Position numbers and translations under genes: made by a program. Below, one piece after another: positions 1 through 8,130 of a stretch of 34,956 bases of DNA. This stretch comes from a virus. The first letter of the stretch is position 1, and every line of letters starts with the position of its first letter. The stretch is taken from positions 1 to 34,956 of the IMG/VR virus record IMGVR_UViG_3300010885_031524. One strand, written 5' to 3'. The notes under the pieces are model-generated. The model saw nothing but the letters and a program-made list of their open reading frames with translations. It was not told the DNA's origin and did no database searches.

Positions 1-2
1 CC

Positions 3-3000
3 ACCACAGCCGCCACCACAGCGGCAACAACTGCAGCCACCACAAGAGCACAAACCACCACATCAACCACTACAAGAGCACCTACCACAACCACTACAGT
101 ACCACAAACCACTACATGCTCTCCTAATTGTGATTGTTGGAATACGTATATTATTCCTAGTCTGACAATAACAGTTGCATATTATCATCATATTGATATG
201 CGTCCAAGAGTTTCAGATTGTAGTGATTGTTTAAATCCTGAATGTGATATTTTAGGAAACCATTATTGCAATCTTGCAAGATGGAATTTAAATCTTTTAC
301 CTGTTAGAGGAAATGTATCTTCAATACAATTAGGAGAAATAAATTTAAACAATGATAATTATCCAATTACTTCAGGTAATTGTGATATACATGGTGGTAG
401 TTATTGCGATAGAAAATCTGTATTTAACCTATCATCAACAACATTAAAGAATTTATTTGCTAAAAATAGCGGTGGATTTAATTTACAGATGGTACCAATA
501 GGTGAGGTTCATGTTAACAAACCTTATATAACAATACAAACTTCTACTGGTATAACATTGTATGATAATTGTGCAGATTCTACAAAATTATTATTAATAG
601 ATAGCGATATTTTTAGATGTGAAGGACAAGCGGGTAATTGTACTCAGTGTCCAACATCCACAAGATCACCGACTACAAGCACAACCACAATTCAACCAAG
701 AAATTCTACTACAACTACTACTAGATCACCGCTGTCAACCACAACAAAAAGTTTAACAACTACAACACAAGCAAGATATTCGACTACTTCTACAAGCACA
801 ACAACAAAAGTACCAAATCCGTGGAAATGTGTTGTTAAAAATGGTAAACAAGAATGTGTTATAGAAACTATTTGTGATAATGCTGGAAATTGTCGCATTC
901 TTGAAGGTGAATACGCCAATAAAACGGTGTGTGAATCTGCATGTATTAGTGAATATGGATGGAATTGTAATGGTAATGATTGTATTAAAGCAACATCTGC
1001 AGGAAATTACCCAACATATCAACAATGCATAGCAAATTGCGTTATTCCTAATCAAACATCTTGCGGAAATATTGCAGTTATTCCTCCCATAATGAATTAT
1101 ATTAATGATTCTGTTAGAAACTTGTCACAAAATAATTTTGTATCAGAAGAAATTCCTTCTATAAATATAGAAAATATATTAAATAATTCTTCTAATAAGT
1201 CGGCAGCATTTAGAGTTAGTGGAGTTGGAAGTAGAACAAATTATGATGCTAATATACCATCAGGCGGTGTTGATCCAACACATTATGTTGCTGGTTATTG
1301 CGCTGATGGTATTCCTTCCGCTAATCCGTTAGGTAAATATCAAAGAATAATAGATGATTGTGGTGCAACGTTTACGGATGCTGGACAAGATGCACGACAT
1401 ATAGCAAATACTAATGTATTTTGTACATATTATTGGAATAAAAAACTTAAATATTCTGTATCAGAAGACACACTAGGTACATCATCTGATAATACTCTAG
1501 ATGGAAGATTCTCAAACTCTATAAATAGAGAAACTCATTGGCTTAATGGTGGGTACTTCTATGGAACAGAATCATTAAGAAATTATATTTACAATGAACA
1601 AGGAACTGTTCATTTTGTAACATCTGTAAAACACAATTTTAATAATTATGATATTACTCAGCAAACAATAGATTATGTTCCAACTATTTTATTAGACGGA
1701 TTTAATTCTGTGAAACTAGGATCTGTTGTAAAAAATCAATGGGCATATCTTATGCCAAAAAGTTTATTGGGAGATTCTGAACGTTTTAGAATATCATATA
1801 CTATGCCATCATTCTTTGATATAAGTAAATCATGGAATTCTTTAGAATTTTACTTTACTAATCATACCTATACAATGTTATCTGATAGTGTAGTATATGA
1901 TTCGGCATCAGGAACTTTTAAATCCTCCTATATTATTGATAAAATTCGAATAGAAAATACAAATCCTAACAAGAAAACATACAATGAATCTGATAATATT
2001 TGGGTTTTAAATGCCACTGGTGCCATAACAGAATTTCCTTTTACGTGGCAAACGCCAAAATCACAAAGACATTCAAGAATTTCTTTTATAGTAAGTTCTT
2101 CAGATAGTGTTGATTTTTCACGCCATAAAGATGTTATAATGAATACTACTGATATAAGAGATGCTGCAGGTACTGAAGTATTGGAACAAGCAAATAATTA
2201 TTCATATCTTAACTATTTTATTGATAATTCCACATCAAGTCCGTACACATTAAATACCTCAATTGTTGATATATCTGATGGTGTGAAATCATATGAAAAT
2301 CATAAATTTATTGGCACATTAAAAAGAACTACAGGTAATCCTTATATTGAAATTTTAGATACAGATACGGATAATCATTTTGATGAATATTCACAAAAGG
2401 TTACTACTGGAAATAATTCTGCAAAGATTTTAAACGATGTAATCACATTATTAAATAGTAATGGTGAAAAACCAATAATAACACCGTTTAATAATTTACG
2501 TGGTGGTGTTGGTGCTTTTGGTATAGGAACTGTTGTTCCACCAATTCCTTGGATTTCACCTAACTATGGACAATCAATTATTCCAAATTCTCTTAGTAAT
2601 ATTACCAATATTTCTGCTGGATACGGATGGTCTATGGGATTAAAGAATGATGGAACAGTACATGTTTGGGGTAATAATGATAAGGGTCAGTGTAGAGGAC
2701 ATAACAGCAGTGGAACCATATTAACTACACCAGAACCATATTATTATGATGGAAAAGATCCTGTAACAATTAATGGAGATATTTTAACGGGAGTTAGTTC
2801 TATTTCTGCAGGTGGACATCATGGTCTTGCTCTAGTTGGTGATAAAATTGTTGCATGGGGTCATGGTGCAAATTATAATCAAGGTGGCTGGATGAATGCT
2901 GCTAAAGTTCCAACCAATGGAACATCTGGAGTATCTAAAATTTCTGCTGGAGATGTTCATAATTTGTTTATTAAAAGTGGAAAAGTTTATGCTTGGGGTT

Positions 3001-4472
3001 GGAATAATCGAGGTGAATGTCTAGGAACAGGTATTGGTGGAGTTCCTCTAATAACTACTGGTGTGGCGGCAGATGGAACCATTCCAGTAAAAATAAATGA
3101 TACAGAACTTGCAAATATTACTAGCATAGCTGGTAGTAGATTTTTCTCACTTGCTTTGAATACTAGTGGAAAAGTTTATGCTTGGGGTGATAATAACGAC
3201 GGGCAATGCACTGTTCCTGCCTCTGCTAGTAGTGGTGTTTCTTATATTAATGTTGGAACATTTAATTCTTATGCTATTAAAAATGGAAAGGTTATTGCGT
3301 GGGGTTCTAATCTAAACGGAGAATGTCTTGGTACTGATATTAATGGAAATCCAATTACTGGTATTCCAACTGGTCAATATGTACAAATTATGGGTAAAGA
3401 ATTAACAAATGTAATTCAAATTGTTGGTGGTACTGTAGATTCTGGAGCAACTGCAAAAGGATTTACAATTGCGTTAAAGGATGATGGTACAGTTGTTTCT
3501 TGGGGTGTAAATTTTAATGGACAATGTCTAGGTACTGATATTAATGGAAATCCGATTGTTAGCGATAAAGCAAATGGAAGTATTCCTTTTAAAATAAATG
3601 GAAGTGAATATAATAATATTTCCAATATTTCATGTGGTGCTGCTCATACTATGGTTTTGCAAAAAGATAATATTACAAAATTAACACTTGATGAAACTGT
3701 TAACATTTATAACGATAGTATAATAACGTCTACATGGAATGAGCAAGTTGTTAGATTTTATCTAAATCCTAATATGATTAGTTCGGCATTAATTGGAAAT
3801 TCGTATGCAATAATTGTAAAGAGTGTAGCATTACGCAGTAATTTTAAAAATACAACAGGTACATCTGGAAATGAAGTAACTAGAGATGAAGTAGTAGGAG
3901 AATATACATTTGGTAATTCTTCAAACAATGTATCATTATTTACTTTAAATTCTTCAAGATTTGCTACACCAGATTATTCCTCTGTTACTCCTAATGTTGA
4001 TGGAAGAGTAATTCCTGTTCGTGGTGCTGAATATGGTGATACAGAATTAGATAGTTATCCTGTAATAAATATTATAAGAAAATCTAATGGTAAGTTTTAT
4101 GCTCAAATTAAAGCCGGCGCTTTTCCATATTATCATGCTATTCCTCATTATCCAGTAATTGAAAATTTAGGTGGAATTGACGGATTCATTGCCAGTTTCA
4201 TGAAAGTTTGTGATAGATCAACTGATTGGTATAATCATGTTGCTACTACTGAATGGGTATGTAAAGTTAAACATACTCAACTATCAACCACACCAACTAA
4301 TTACCAAACAAATTCTTTGGTAAAAACCAAAATAGTATCACCTGTAATATCTGTAGTGGGAAATTACCCAACCCCAAGACGACCAGATCCATCTATTGTT
4401 ATTTTTAACGGATCAACTACTAGACCTATAGTTGTTGCCTACACCACCACATTACCATTTATAAGAGATTAA
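3..4472 (+). CDS. Giant modular fiber-like virion protein with RCC1-type beta-propeller (5' end outside window)
   Basis: The frame is open from base 3, so the gene starts before the window; 1489 residues are visible. In order: a Thr/Ala/Pro-rich linker (to about base 115), a Cys-rich region, a second Thr-rich linker (about 650-812), two small Cys modules of the type W-x-C...C-x3-C (about 825-1055), a long beta-rich region, then seven RCC1-like repeats (about 2585-3668) with recurring ISAG, VxAWG and N-x-x-G-[EQ]-C motifs, and a C-terminal region of unknown type. RCC1 repeats fold as a seven-bladed propeller. The position upstream of the neck genes matches that of T4 fiber genes 12 and wac, which supports a fiber or adsorption role by inference. 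Thr-rich linkers are typical of surface stalks. The RCC1 assignment is fairly sure; the biological role is not. Confidence 0.8.
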   Translation, partial: TTAATTAATTAATTRAQTTTSTTTRAPTTTTTVPQTTTCSPNCDCWNTYIIPSLTITVAYYHHIDMRPRVSDCSDCLNPECDILGNHYCNLARWNLNLLPVRGNVSSIQLGEINLNNDNYPITSGNCDIHGGSYCDRKSVFNLSSTTLKNLFAKNSGGFNLQMVPIGEVHVNKPYITIQTSTGITLYDNCADSTKLLLIDSDIFRCEGQAGNCTQCPTSTRSPTTSTTTIQPRNSTTTTTRSPLSTTTKSLTTTTQARYSTTSTSTTTKVPNPWKCVVKNGKQECVIETICDNAGNCRILEGEYANKTVCESACISEYGWNCNGNDCIKATSAGNYPTYQQCIANCVIPNQTSCGNIAVIPPIMNYINDSVRNLSQNNFVSEEIPSINIENILNNSSNKSAAFRVSGVGSRTNYDANIPSGGVDPTHYVAGYCADGIPSANPLGKYQRIIDDCGATFTDAGQDARHIANTNVFCTYYWNKKLKYSVSEDTLGTSSDNTLDGRFSNSINRETHWLNGGYFYGTESLRNYIYNEQGTVHFVTSVKHNFNNYDITQQTIDYVPTILLDGFNSVKLGSVVKNQWAYLMPKSLLGDSERFRISYTMPSFFDISKSWNSLEFYFTNHTYTMLSDSVVYDSASGTFKSSYIIDKIRIENTNPNKKTYNESDNIWVLNATGAITEFPFTWQTPKSQRHSRISFIVSSSDSVDFSRHKDVIMNTTDIRDAAGTEVLEQANNYSYLNYFIDNSTSSPYTLNTSIVDISDGVKSYENHKFIGTLKRTTGNPYIEILDTDTDNHFDEYSQKVTTGNNSAKILNDVITLLNSNGEKPIITPFNNLRGGVGAFGIGTVVPPIPWISPNYGQSIIPNSLSNITNISAGYGWSMGLKNDGTVHVWGNNDKGQCRGHNSSGTILTTPEPYYYDGKDPVTINGDILTGVSSISAGGHHGLALVGDKIVAWGHGANYNQGGWMNAAKVPTNGTSGVSKISAGDVHNLFIKSGKVYAWGWNNRGECLGTGIGGVPLITTGVAADGTIPVKINDTELANITSIAGSRFFSLALNTSGKVYAWGDNNDGQCTVPASASSGVSYINVGTFNSYAIKNGKVIAWGSNLNGECLGTDINGNPITGIPTGQYVQIMGKELTNVIQIVGGTVDSGATAKGFTIALKDDGTVVSWGVNFNGQCLGTDINGNPIVSDKANGSIPFKINGSEYNNISNISCGAAHTMVLQKDNITKLTLDETVNIYNDSIITSTWNEQVVRFYLNPNMISSALIGNSYAIIVKSVALRSNFKNTTGTSGNEVTRDEVVGEYTFGNSSNNVSLFTLNSSRFATPDYSSVTPNVDGRVIPVRGAEYGDTELDSYPVINIIRKSNGKFYAQIKAGAFPYYHAIPHYPVIENLGGIDGFIASFMKVCDRSTDWYNHVATTEWVCKVKHTQLSTTPTNYQTNSLVKTKIVSPVISVVGNYPTPRRPDPSIVIFNGSTTRPIVVAYTTTLPFIRD
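651..812 (+). repeat. Threonine-rich linker, low-complexity ACN codon repeat
   Basis: Irregular runs of ACA, ACT and ACC codons encode Thr-rich blocks broken by Arg-Ser-Pro and Lys-Ser. The stretch joins a Cys-rich domain to two small Cys modules. Similar linkers begin at the window's left edge and recur in two other fiber-like genes here. The reverse strand is open but only as a Val/Glu-rich shadow. Confidence 0.7.
2976..3553 (+). repeat. DNA-level repeats between RCC1 propeller blades
   Basis: Two 24-base copies are identical at 2976-2999 and 3165-3188 (189 bases apart, 63 codons). Two 23-base copies are identical at 3330-3352 and 3531-3553 (201 bases apart, 67 codons). Spacing by whole codons and identity at synonymous sites suggest fairly recent blade duplication or gene conversion inside the propeller. 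Confidence 0.7.
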
Positions 4473-4473
4473 C

Positions 4474-5190
4474 ATGAAATTTAATTCAAAATACGGATTC
4501 GATCTCGGATCAATAACTAACATAGACATAAATGGCGATATCACCGAAAATGATAAGGTTCTTATAGTTACCAAAGATGAGTTATCTAATACATATTTTC
4601 TAGAACCTAGAGATATTGGTTTAACATATCAGAATAATAGAACTCATATAACATTTAAAATTAATGATTATAATTTCAATAAATCATTTGTATTTTTAAA
4701 TCAAACAGTAAAAACCGATTTAGATAAAACAATATGCACAATTGAATTGGATTTAACTACAAAACAAAAAGGAATGATATCTCTATCTGGTGAACTTTTT
4801 GCCAAAGAACAAATTCTAACAGAGTTTTATCATAATCATATATTTACTACAGGAACAAATGATTACTATGATGAAAGTAATAATACTAGACATAATTTTC
4901 AAAAAGTAGTCTGGTTATATAATCAGACAAGTGGTATTCGTGCTGTAAAGAAGAAACAACAATTTGCAAATATTGTTACTGATAATGGTAATTTTACACT
5001 AGAACCACTATCTTCCACGGTAGGAAATGATCCAACTAACAATAATATACCTACTGCAAATTTGCCTTATATAAATTATACATATATTAGTGGGATATTA
5101 AAAATAAATATTATTTGTAATCCTATATTAACTAATAGTAAACAAATTCTTTGGTTTGGTAATCTAGATCTAATAGTATCTGCAGTATAA
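4474..5190 (+). CDS. Unknown virion-associated protein, short paralogue of the next gene
   Basis: This 238-residue protein has no recognised family. It has no signal peptide or membrane segment and looks beta-rich. Its N-terminus (phenylalanine-asparagine-serine, then a G-[FY]-[DN]-L-x-x-[IL]-[ST]-N-I pattern, then D-K-V-L) matches the N-terminus of the 831-residue protein downstream. Its C-terminus (isoleucine-rich strand, then W-F-G-[NS]-[LV]-[DE]-[LM]-[LIV]-V) matches the end of the same protein. It therefore looks like the basic version of a fold that the neighbour carries with an insertion. It starts one base after the preceding stop codon and ends two bases before the next start, so it is probably translated with its neighbours. 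A fiber or baseplate attachment role is only inference. Confidence 0.75.
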   Translation: MKFNSKYGFDLGSITNIDINGDITENDKVLIVTKDELSNTYFLEPRDIGLTYQNNRTHITFKINDYNFNKSFVFLNQTVKTDLDKTICTIELDLTTKQKGMISLSGELFAKEQILTEFYHNHIFTTGTNDYYDESNNTRHNFQKVVWLYNQTSGIRAVKKKQQFANIVTDNGNFTLEPLSSTVGNDPTNNNIPTANLPYINYTYISGILKINIICNPILTNSKQILWFGNLDLIVSAV

Positions 5191-5192
5191 AC

Positions 5193-7688
5193 ATGACAGA
5201 AAAAAAACCATTTAATTCTAATCCTGGATACAATCTACAAGATCTTTCTAATATTTCTGTTACAGGAATATCTTCTTCTATAGATAAAGTTTTAAAATTG
5301 AAAAAAGATGGAGAAATTGGCAAGTATTATTTGGATATTGCCGATATTCCAAGTGTTACTGATCCTGTATTAACCGAAATAGAACTATCCAATAAAAGTT
5401 CTTATTTTAAAAAATTTGTATTTTCAGGAGTAACTAATAACGAATATACAGATTTAAAGAGTTTTGCAATAGTTATTCCAAAAACTAATGGTAGGAAAAA
5501 AGCATACATTACTATGAACATTGACATGTATGGAATGTCAGAAAATGTTGACAGCGGATCCAAATACTATAATTTTACCACAGGATACAATCTTATAGGA
5601 ACAAAATCTATAAGTAAAATTGCTGGTCCTAGTGATCCTGGTGGTCCTGGAACAATCACAAGCACAACAACATTATCAGGACCAAGTGGAGAAACTCTAG
5701 ATGTTAATTGTGTTCCATGTGGAGCCGATCCATGTAGTGCTATTGGAGAAATTGATCTTACACCAATGAAACTTTCTTCTACTCCAAATGCAATGGTTGT
5801 TGCTAATGGTAAATTATATGTTGCAGGAAAATATGATGTTCCAGGTGGTGCATTAACAAATCAGGGAGCAGTTACAGTAATTGATTTAACTACAAGAAAA
5901 ATAACTCGACTATTGCTAATTGCTACTTTAACAGGCCCAATTCAAAGTCTAGCATATAGTCCTCAAACACAATGTGTTTATGGTGTTGGTAATCAGTCAA
6001 ATGGAAATTGCCATATAGTTATAGACTGTACCAATGACACAATTAAAACCGATGTTCCTAATTTTTCAACTGCTACAGTATTACGTGCAAGAAAAGTTGT
6101 ATATAATTCAACTAATAAAAAATTATATTTCTTGCCACAAGTGGGTAATGTGGTTACTACATTAGATACATCAAATGGTCACAATCAAGTTGATATAACT
6201 ATGAGTCTTTTTAGTACAATTGTAAATAATGCAATTGGTGATATGATTCATATTCCGTTGTCTGGTACTTTTAGTAGTGGATTCAATGAAGATAAAATGG
6301 TATTTACAGGTGTTTTGACAAATGGTGCTACAAAGGCAATATCATTTATTCTTAGTAATTCGAACACGCCTAGTTCACAAGTACAAACAATTTTTAATTA
6401 TATTGGTGGTATAACATATAATCCAAATAATAAATTTATTTATATTCCTAGTGGAAATGCATATTCCACAACACAATCTCAAAACTCTTTTGTGCAAATA
6501 TTAGATAATAGTAAAAATCTTCCAGGCACATCTTCTCTTTTTAATTATGCCACATCTCCTACTGGTTACGCAACAGTTAATACATCTGGTATTACTTGTC
6601 TTAATAACAAAGTTTATGTTACCGATAATAATTCAGCTGTTGGTACTGTTTCTAATGCTATTGTAGTGTTAGATTCTGCTAGTACTCAGACTAATACAAC
6701 AAATCCGTTAATAACGAGTGGTTATATCAAAAATGACGGATACTATTCTTCAAATATAATAAGTGATCCAAATTCATCTACAATATTATATTCAACCGGC
6801 ACTTCAAAAGCATCACCACTCACATATAAAGTTTTTATATTTAATACTTCTAAATCTGAAACAGGTAGTACTCTCGGAACAGTTGATTTTCCTTCTTATT
6901 GCAGTCAACTCACATCTGCGGGCGGTTGTTGTAATCCAGTCACAACCACCTCTACATCCACCTCTACAACCTCTACCACATCAACTACTACAGCAGCACC
7001 AACCTCTACAACCTCTACCACATCAACTACTACAGCAGCACCAACCTCTACAACCTCTACCACATCAACTACTACAGCAGCACCAACCTCTACAACCTCT
7101 ACATCCACCTCTACCTCTACATCCACCTCTACATCCACCTCTACATCCAGCACTTCTACCTCTACATCCACCTCTACATCTAGCACTTCTACCTCTACAT
7201 CCACTTCTACCTCTACATCCACTTCTACCTCTACATCCACTTCTACCTCTACTACATCAACTACTACGGCGGCACCTGTTCCGTGTCCAAATGAACCAAT
7301 AGTTGATCCTGCAGGAATGACCTATACTTATAGACATATTCCTGGTTCTTTCTCTATTATTTTTACAGAAAATGATAATATACCTAAATTGTTATCTTTT
7401 GGTTCCGAGAACAGGCATCAGACATTTGTTGATTCCTTCTCTGTTTTAGACAATGAAACATGTGTAAATAATAATATTTCTAATATATTAAATCTTCAGC
7501 CAAATTTTGCAACCATGATGAATCCTATAGAAAATAATAAAACCAATATTAAGGGATATCCTAGACTAGTATCCAGTATAGATACTAATGGTAATTTACA
7601 CTTGACTTTGCAAGCAAAAAGTGTAGAATATACAGGTGAACAAATCAATTGGTTTGGGTCTGTAGAAATGTTAGTAACAATAATGTAA
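5193..7688 (+). CDS. Virion-associated protein with inserted beta-propeller and Ser/Thr stalk
   Basis: This protein has 831 residues. Residues 1 to about 150 and about 695 to 831 resemble the two halves of the 238-residue protein just upstream. Between them lie a Cys-containing hinge (V-P-C-G-A-D-P-C), then about 390 residues of repeated strands of the YVTN/NHL type (motifs such as NAMVVANGKLYVAG and GAVTVIDLTTRK, with later N-x-K-x-Y-x-x blade starts), a G-G-C-C motif, and an approximately 110-residue Ser/Thr stalk at about 583-693. I infer a propeller displayed on a flexible stalk or loop from an otherwise compact structural protein. The propeller call rests on pattern only. A surface ligand-binding role is plausible but not shown. 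Confidence 0.75.
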   Translation: MTEKKPFNSNPGYNLQDLSNISVTGISSSIDKVLKLKKDGEIGKYYLDIADIPSVTDPVLTEIELSNKSSYFKKFVFSGVTNNEYTDLKSFAIVIPKTNGRKKAYITMNIDMYGMSENVDSGSKYYNFTTGYNLIGTKSISKIAGPSDPGGPGTITSTTTLSGPSGETLDVNCVPCGADPCSAIGEIDLTPMKLSSTPNAMVVANGKLYVAGKYDVPGGALTNQGAVTVIDLTTRKITRLLLIATLTGPIQSLAYSPQTQCVYGVGNQSNGNCHIVIDCTNDTIKTDVPNFSTATVLRARKVVYNSTNKKLYFLPQVGNVVTTLDTSNGHNQVDITMSLFSTIVNNAIGDMIHIPLSGTFSSGFNEDKMVFTGVLTNGATKAISFILSNSNTPSSQVQTIFNYIGGITYNPNNKFIYIPSGNAYSTTQSQNSFVQILDNSKNLPGTSSLFNYATSPTGYATVNTSGITCLNNKVYVTDNNSAVGTVSNAIVVLDSASTQTNTTNPLITSGYIKNDGYYSSNIISDPNSSTILYSTGTSKASPLTYKVFIFNTSKSETGSTLGTVDFPSYCSQLTSAGGCCNPVTTTSTSTSTTSTTSTTTAAPTSTTSTTSTTTAAPTSTTSTTSTTTAAPTSTTSTSTSTSTSTSTSTSTSSTSTSTSTSTSSTSTSTSTSTSTSTSTSTSTSTSTTSTTTAAPVPCPNEPIVDPAGMTYTYRHIPGSFSIIFTENDNIPKLLSFGSENRHQTFVDSFSVLDNETCVNNNISNILNLQPNFATMMNPIENNKTNIKGYPRLVSSIDTNGNLHLTLQAKSVEYTGEQINWFGSVEMLVTIM
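6946..7266 (+). repeat. Tandem repeat coding for Ser/Thr stalk (three 42-base units plus 6-12 base microrepeats)
   Basis: Three identical 42-base units lie at 6960-7001, 7002-7043 and 7044-7085. Each encodes TSTTSTTSTTTAAP. They are followed by a degenerate run of tct-acc/tct-aca-tcc units encoding alternating Ser and Thr to about 7250, then a last TTSTTTAAP. All unit lengths are multiples of three, so copy number can change without a frameshift. Expect length variation between relatives and assembly trouble here. Confidence 0.9.
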
Positions 7689-7695
7689 TCTTTAT

Positions 7696-7701
7696 AAGGA
7701 G
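7696..7701 (+). promoter_or_regulatory. Ribosome binding site selecting a GTG start
   Basis: AAGGAG lies 8 bases before the GTG at 7710. The nearby ATG at 7703 is in a different frame and too close, so this site supports the GTG as the true start. Confidence 0.75.
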
Positions 7702-7709
7702 AATGTGCA

Positions 7710-8066
7710 GTGAAAGTAAAATTGTTTGATATTTATAATTCGATTCAGGTTATGAACAAGGTATTAGAAACTCCTCTTCCAGTTTCAGTTTCTTACCATT
7801 TAGGTAAAGTTTTCAAGTCATTGAATGATGAATTGAAAACAGTAGAAGAACAACGAATCAAGTTGGTTGAGAAGTTTGGTTCAAAGGAAGAAGGAAAAGA
7901 AGTTTCTGTTTCTGATGAAAACAAGGAAAAGTTTCTTAAGGAATTTTCCGAGTTATTGGAAACATCTGTTGAAATTGAATGGACACCTCTTTCAGTATCA
8001 AAATTCGACAATATTCAGTTAACAGTAGCGGATTTATCAAAGATCTCGTTCCTATTTACTGAATAA
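7710..8066 (+). CDS. Small unknown protein, GTG start, upstream of gp13
   Basis: This 118-residue protein has a GTG start behind a good AAGGAG. It is charged and mostly helical by eye: a Lys/Glu-rich middle with a predicted coiled-coil tendency around residues 30-90, ending in a hydrophobic strand (D-L-S-K-I-S-F-L-F). It contains no Cys and is unlike the beta-rich, Thr/Cys-rich proteins before it. The overall plan weakly recalls small phage proteins of the DUF1617 type, but I cannot confirm that. It lies between the fiber block and gp13, bounded downstream by a hairpin, promoter and terminator complex, so it is probably the last gene of the upstream transcript. Function unknown. Confidence 0.75.
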   Translation: MKVKLFDIYNSIQVMNKVLETPLPVSVSYHLGKVFKSLNDELKTVEEQRIKLVEKFGSKEEGKEVSVSDENKEKFLKEFSELLETSVEIEWTPLSVSKFDNIQLTVADLSKISFLFTE

Positions 8067-8076
8067 GTCAGTAAAT
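8054..8076 (+). other. Perfect 9-bp inverted repeat spanning a stop codon
   Basis: ATTTACTGA (8054-8062) and TCAGTAAAT (8068-8076) are exact reverse complements around a 5-base loop that contains part of the stop codon. No T tract follows, so it is not an intrinsic terminator by itself. It could act as an mRNA 3'-end stabiliser together with the larger hairpin 14 bases downstream. Confidence 0.6.
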
Positions 8077-8089
8077 CCTGAAAAACTAG

Positions 8090-8130
8090 AAATCTCTCCT
8101 TTATAAATAAGAATAAAGGAGAGATTTTTT
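8090..8130 (+). terminator. Intrinsic terminator-like hairpin that also encloses the gp13 RBS
   Basis: A perfect 15-bp stem has arms AAATCTCTCCTTTAT (8090-8104) and ATAAAGGAGAGATTT (8113-8127), an 8-base loop, and a run of six T (8125-8130) that ends directly at the gp13 ATG. The gp13 Shine-Dalgarno AAGGAG (8116-8121) is inside the 3' arm. The stem is AU-rich at its base, so termination strength is uncertain. Read-through transcripts should both tend to stop here and hide the gp13 RBS. Confidence 0.75.
8102..8109 (+). promoter_or_regulatory. T4-type late promoter core within the hairpin, upstream of gp13
   Basis: An exact TATAAATA, the T4 late promoter consensus recognised by gp55-directed polymerase. 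It begins in the last three bases of the 5' hairpin arm and covers the first five bases of the loop. Initiation about 6-7 bases downstream would start RNA within the 3' arm, leaving a short leader with a free AAGGAG before gp13. Confidence 0.75.

Noticed and set aside
1160-1167. TATAAATA inside the left-edge fiber gene
   Set aside because: Deep within a coding region, with no gene start nearby; a chance match in AT-rich DNA.
1520-1527. TATAAATA within a small palindrome (CTCTATAAATAGAG)
   Set aside because: Also far inside the same gene, with no downstream start; the short palindrome is within chance expectation.
6905-7240. Open reverse frame over the Ser/Thr repeat giving Val/Glu repeats
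   Set aside because: A shadow of the codon repeat on the other strand; no RBS and no sensible protein. The same holds for reverse frames over the other Thr-rich linkers.
6763-7302. Forward +1 frame giving Leu/Pro/His/Gln repeats
   Set aside because: An out-of-frame reading of the same repeat inside a well-supported gene.
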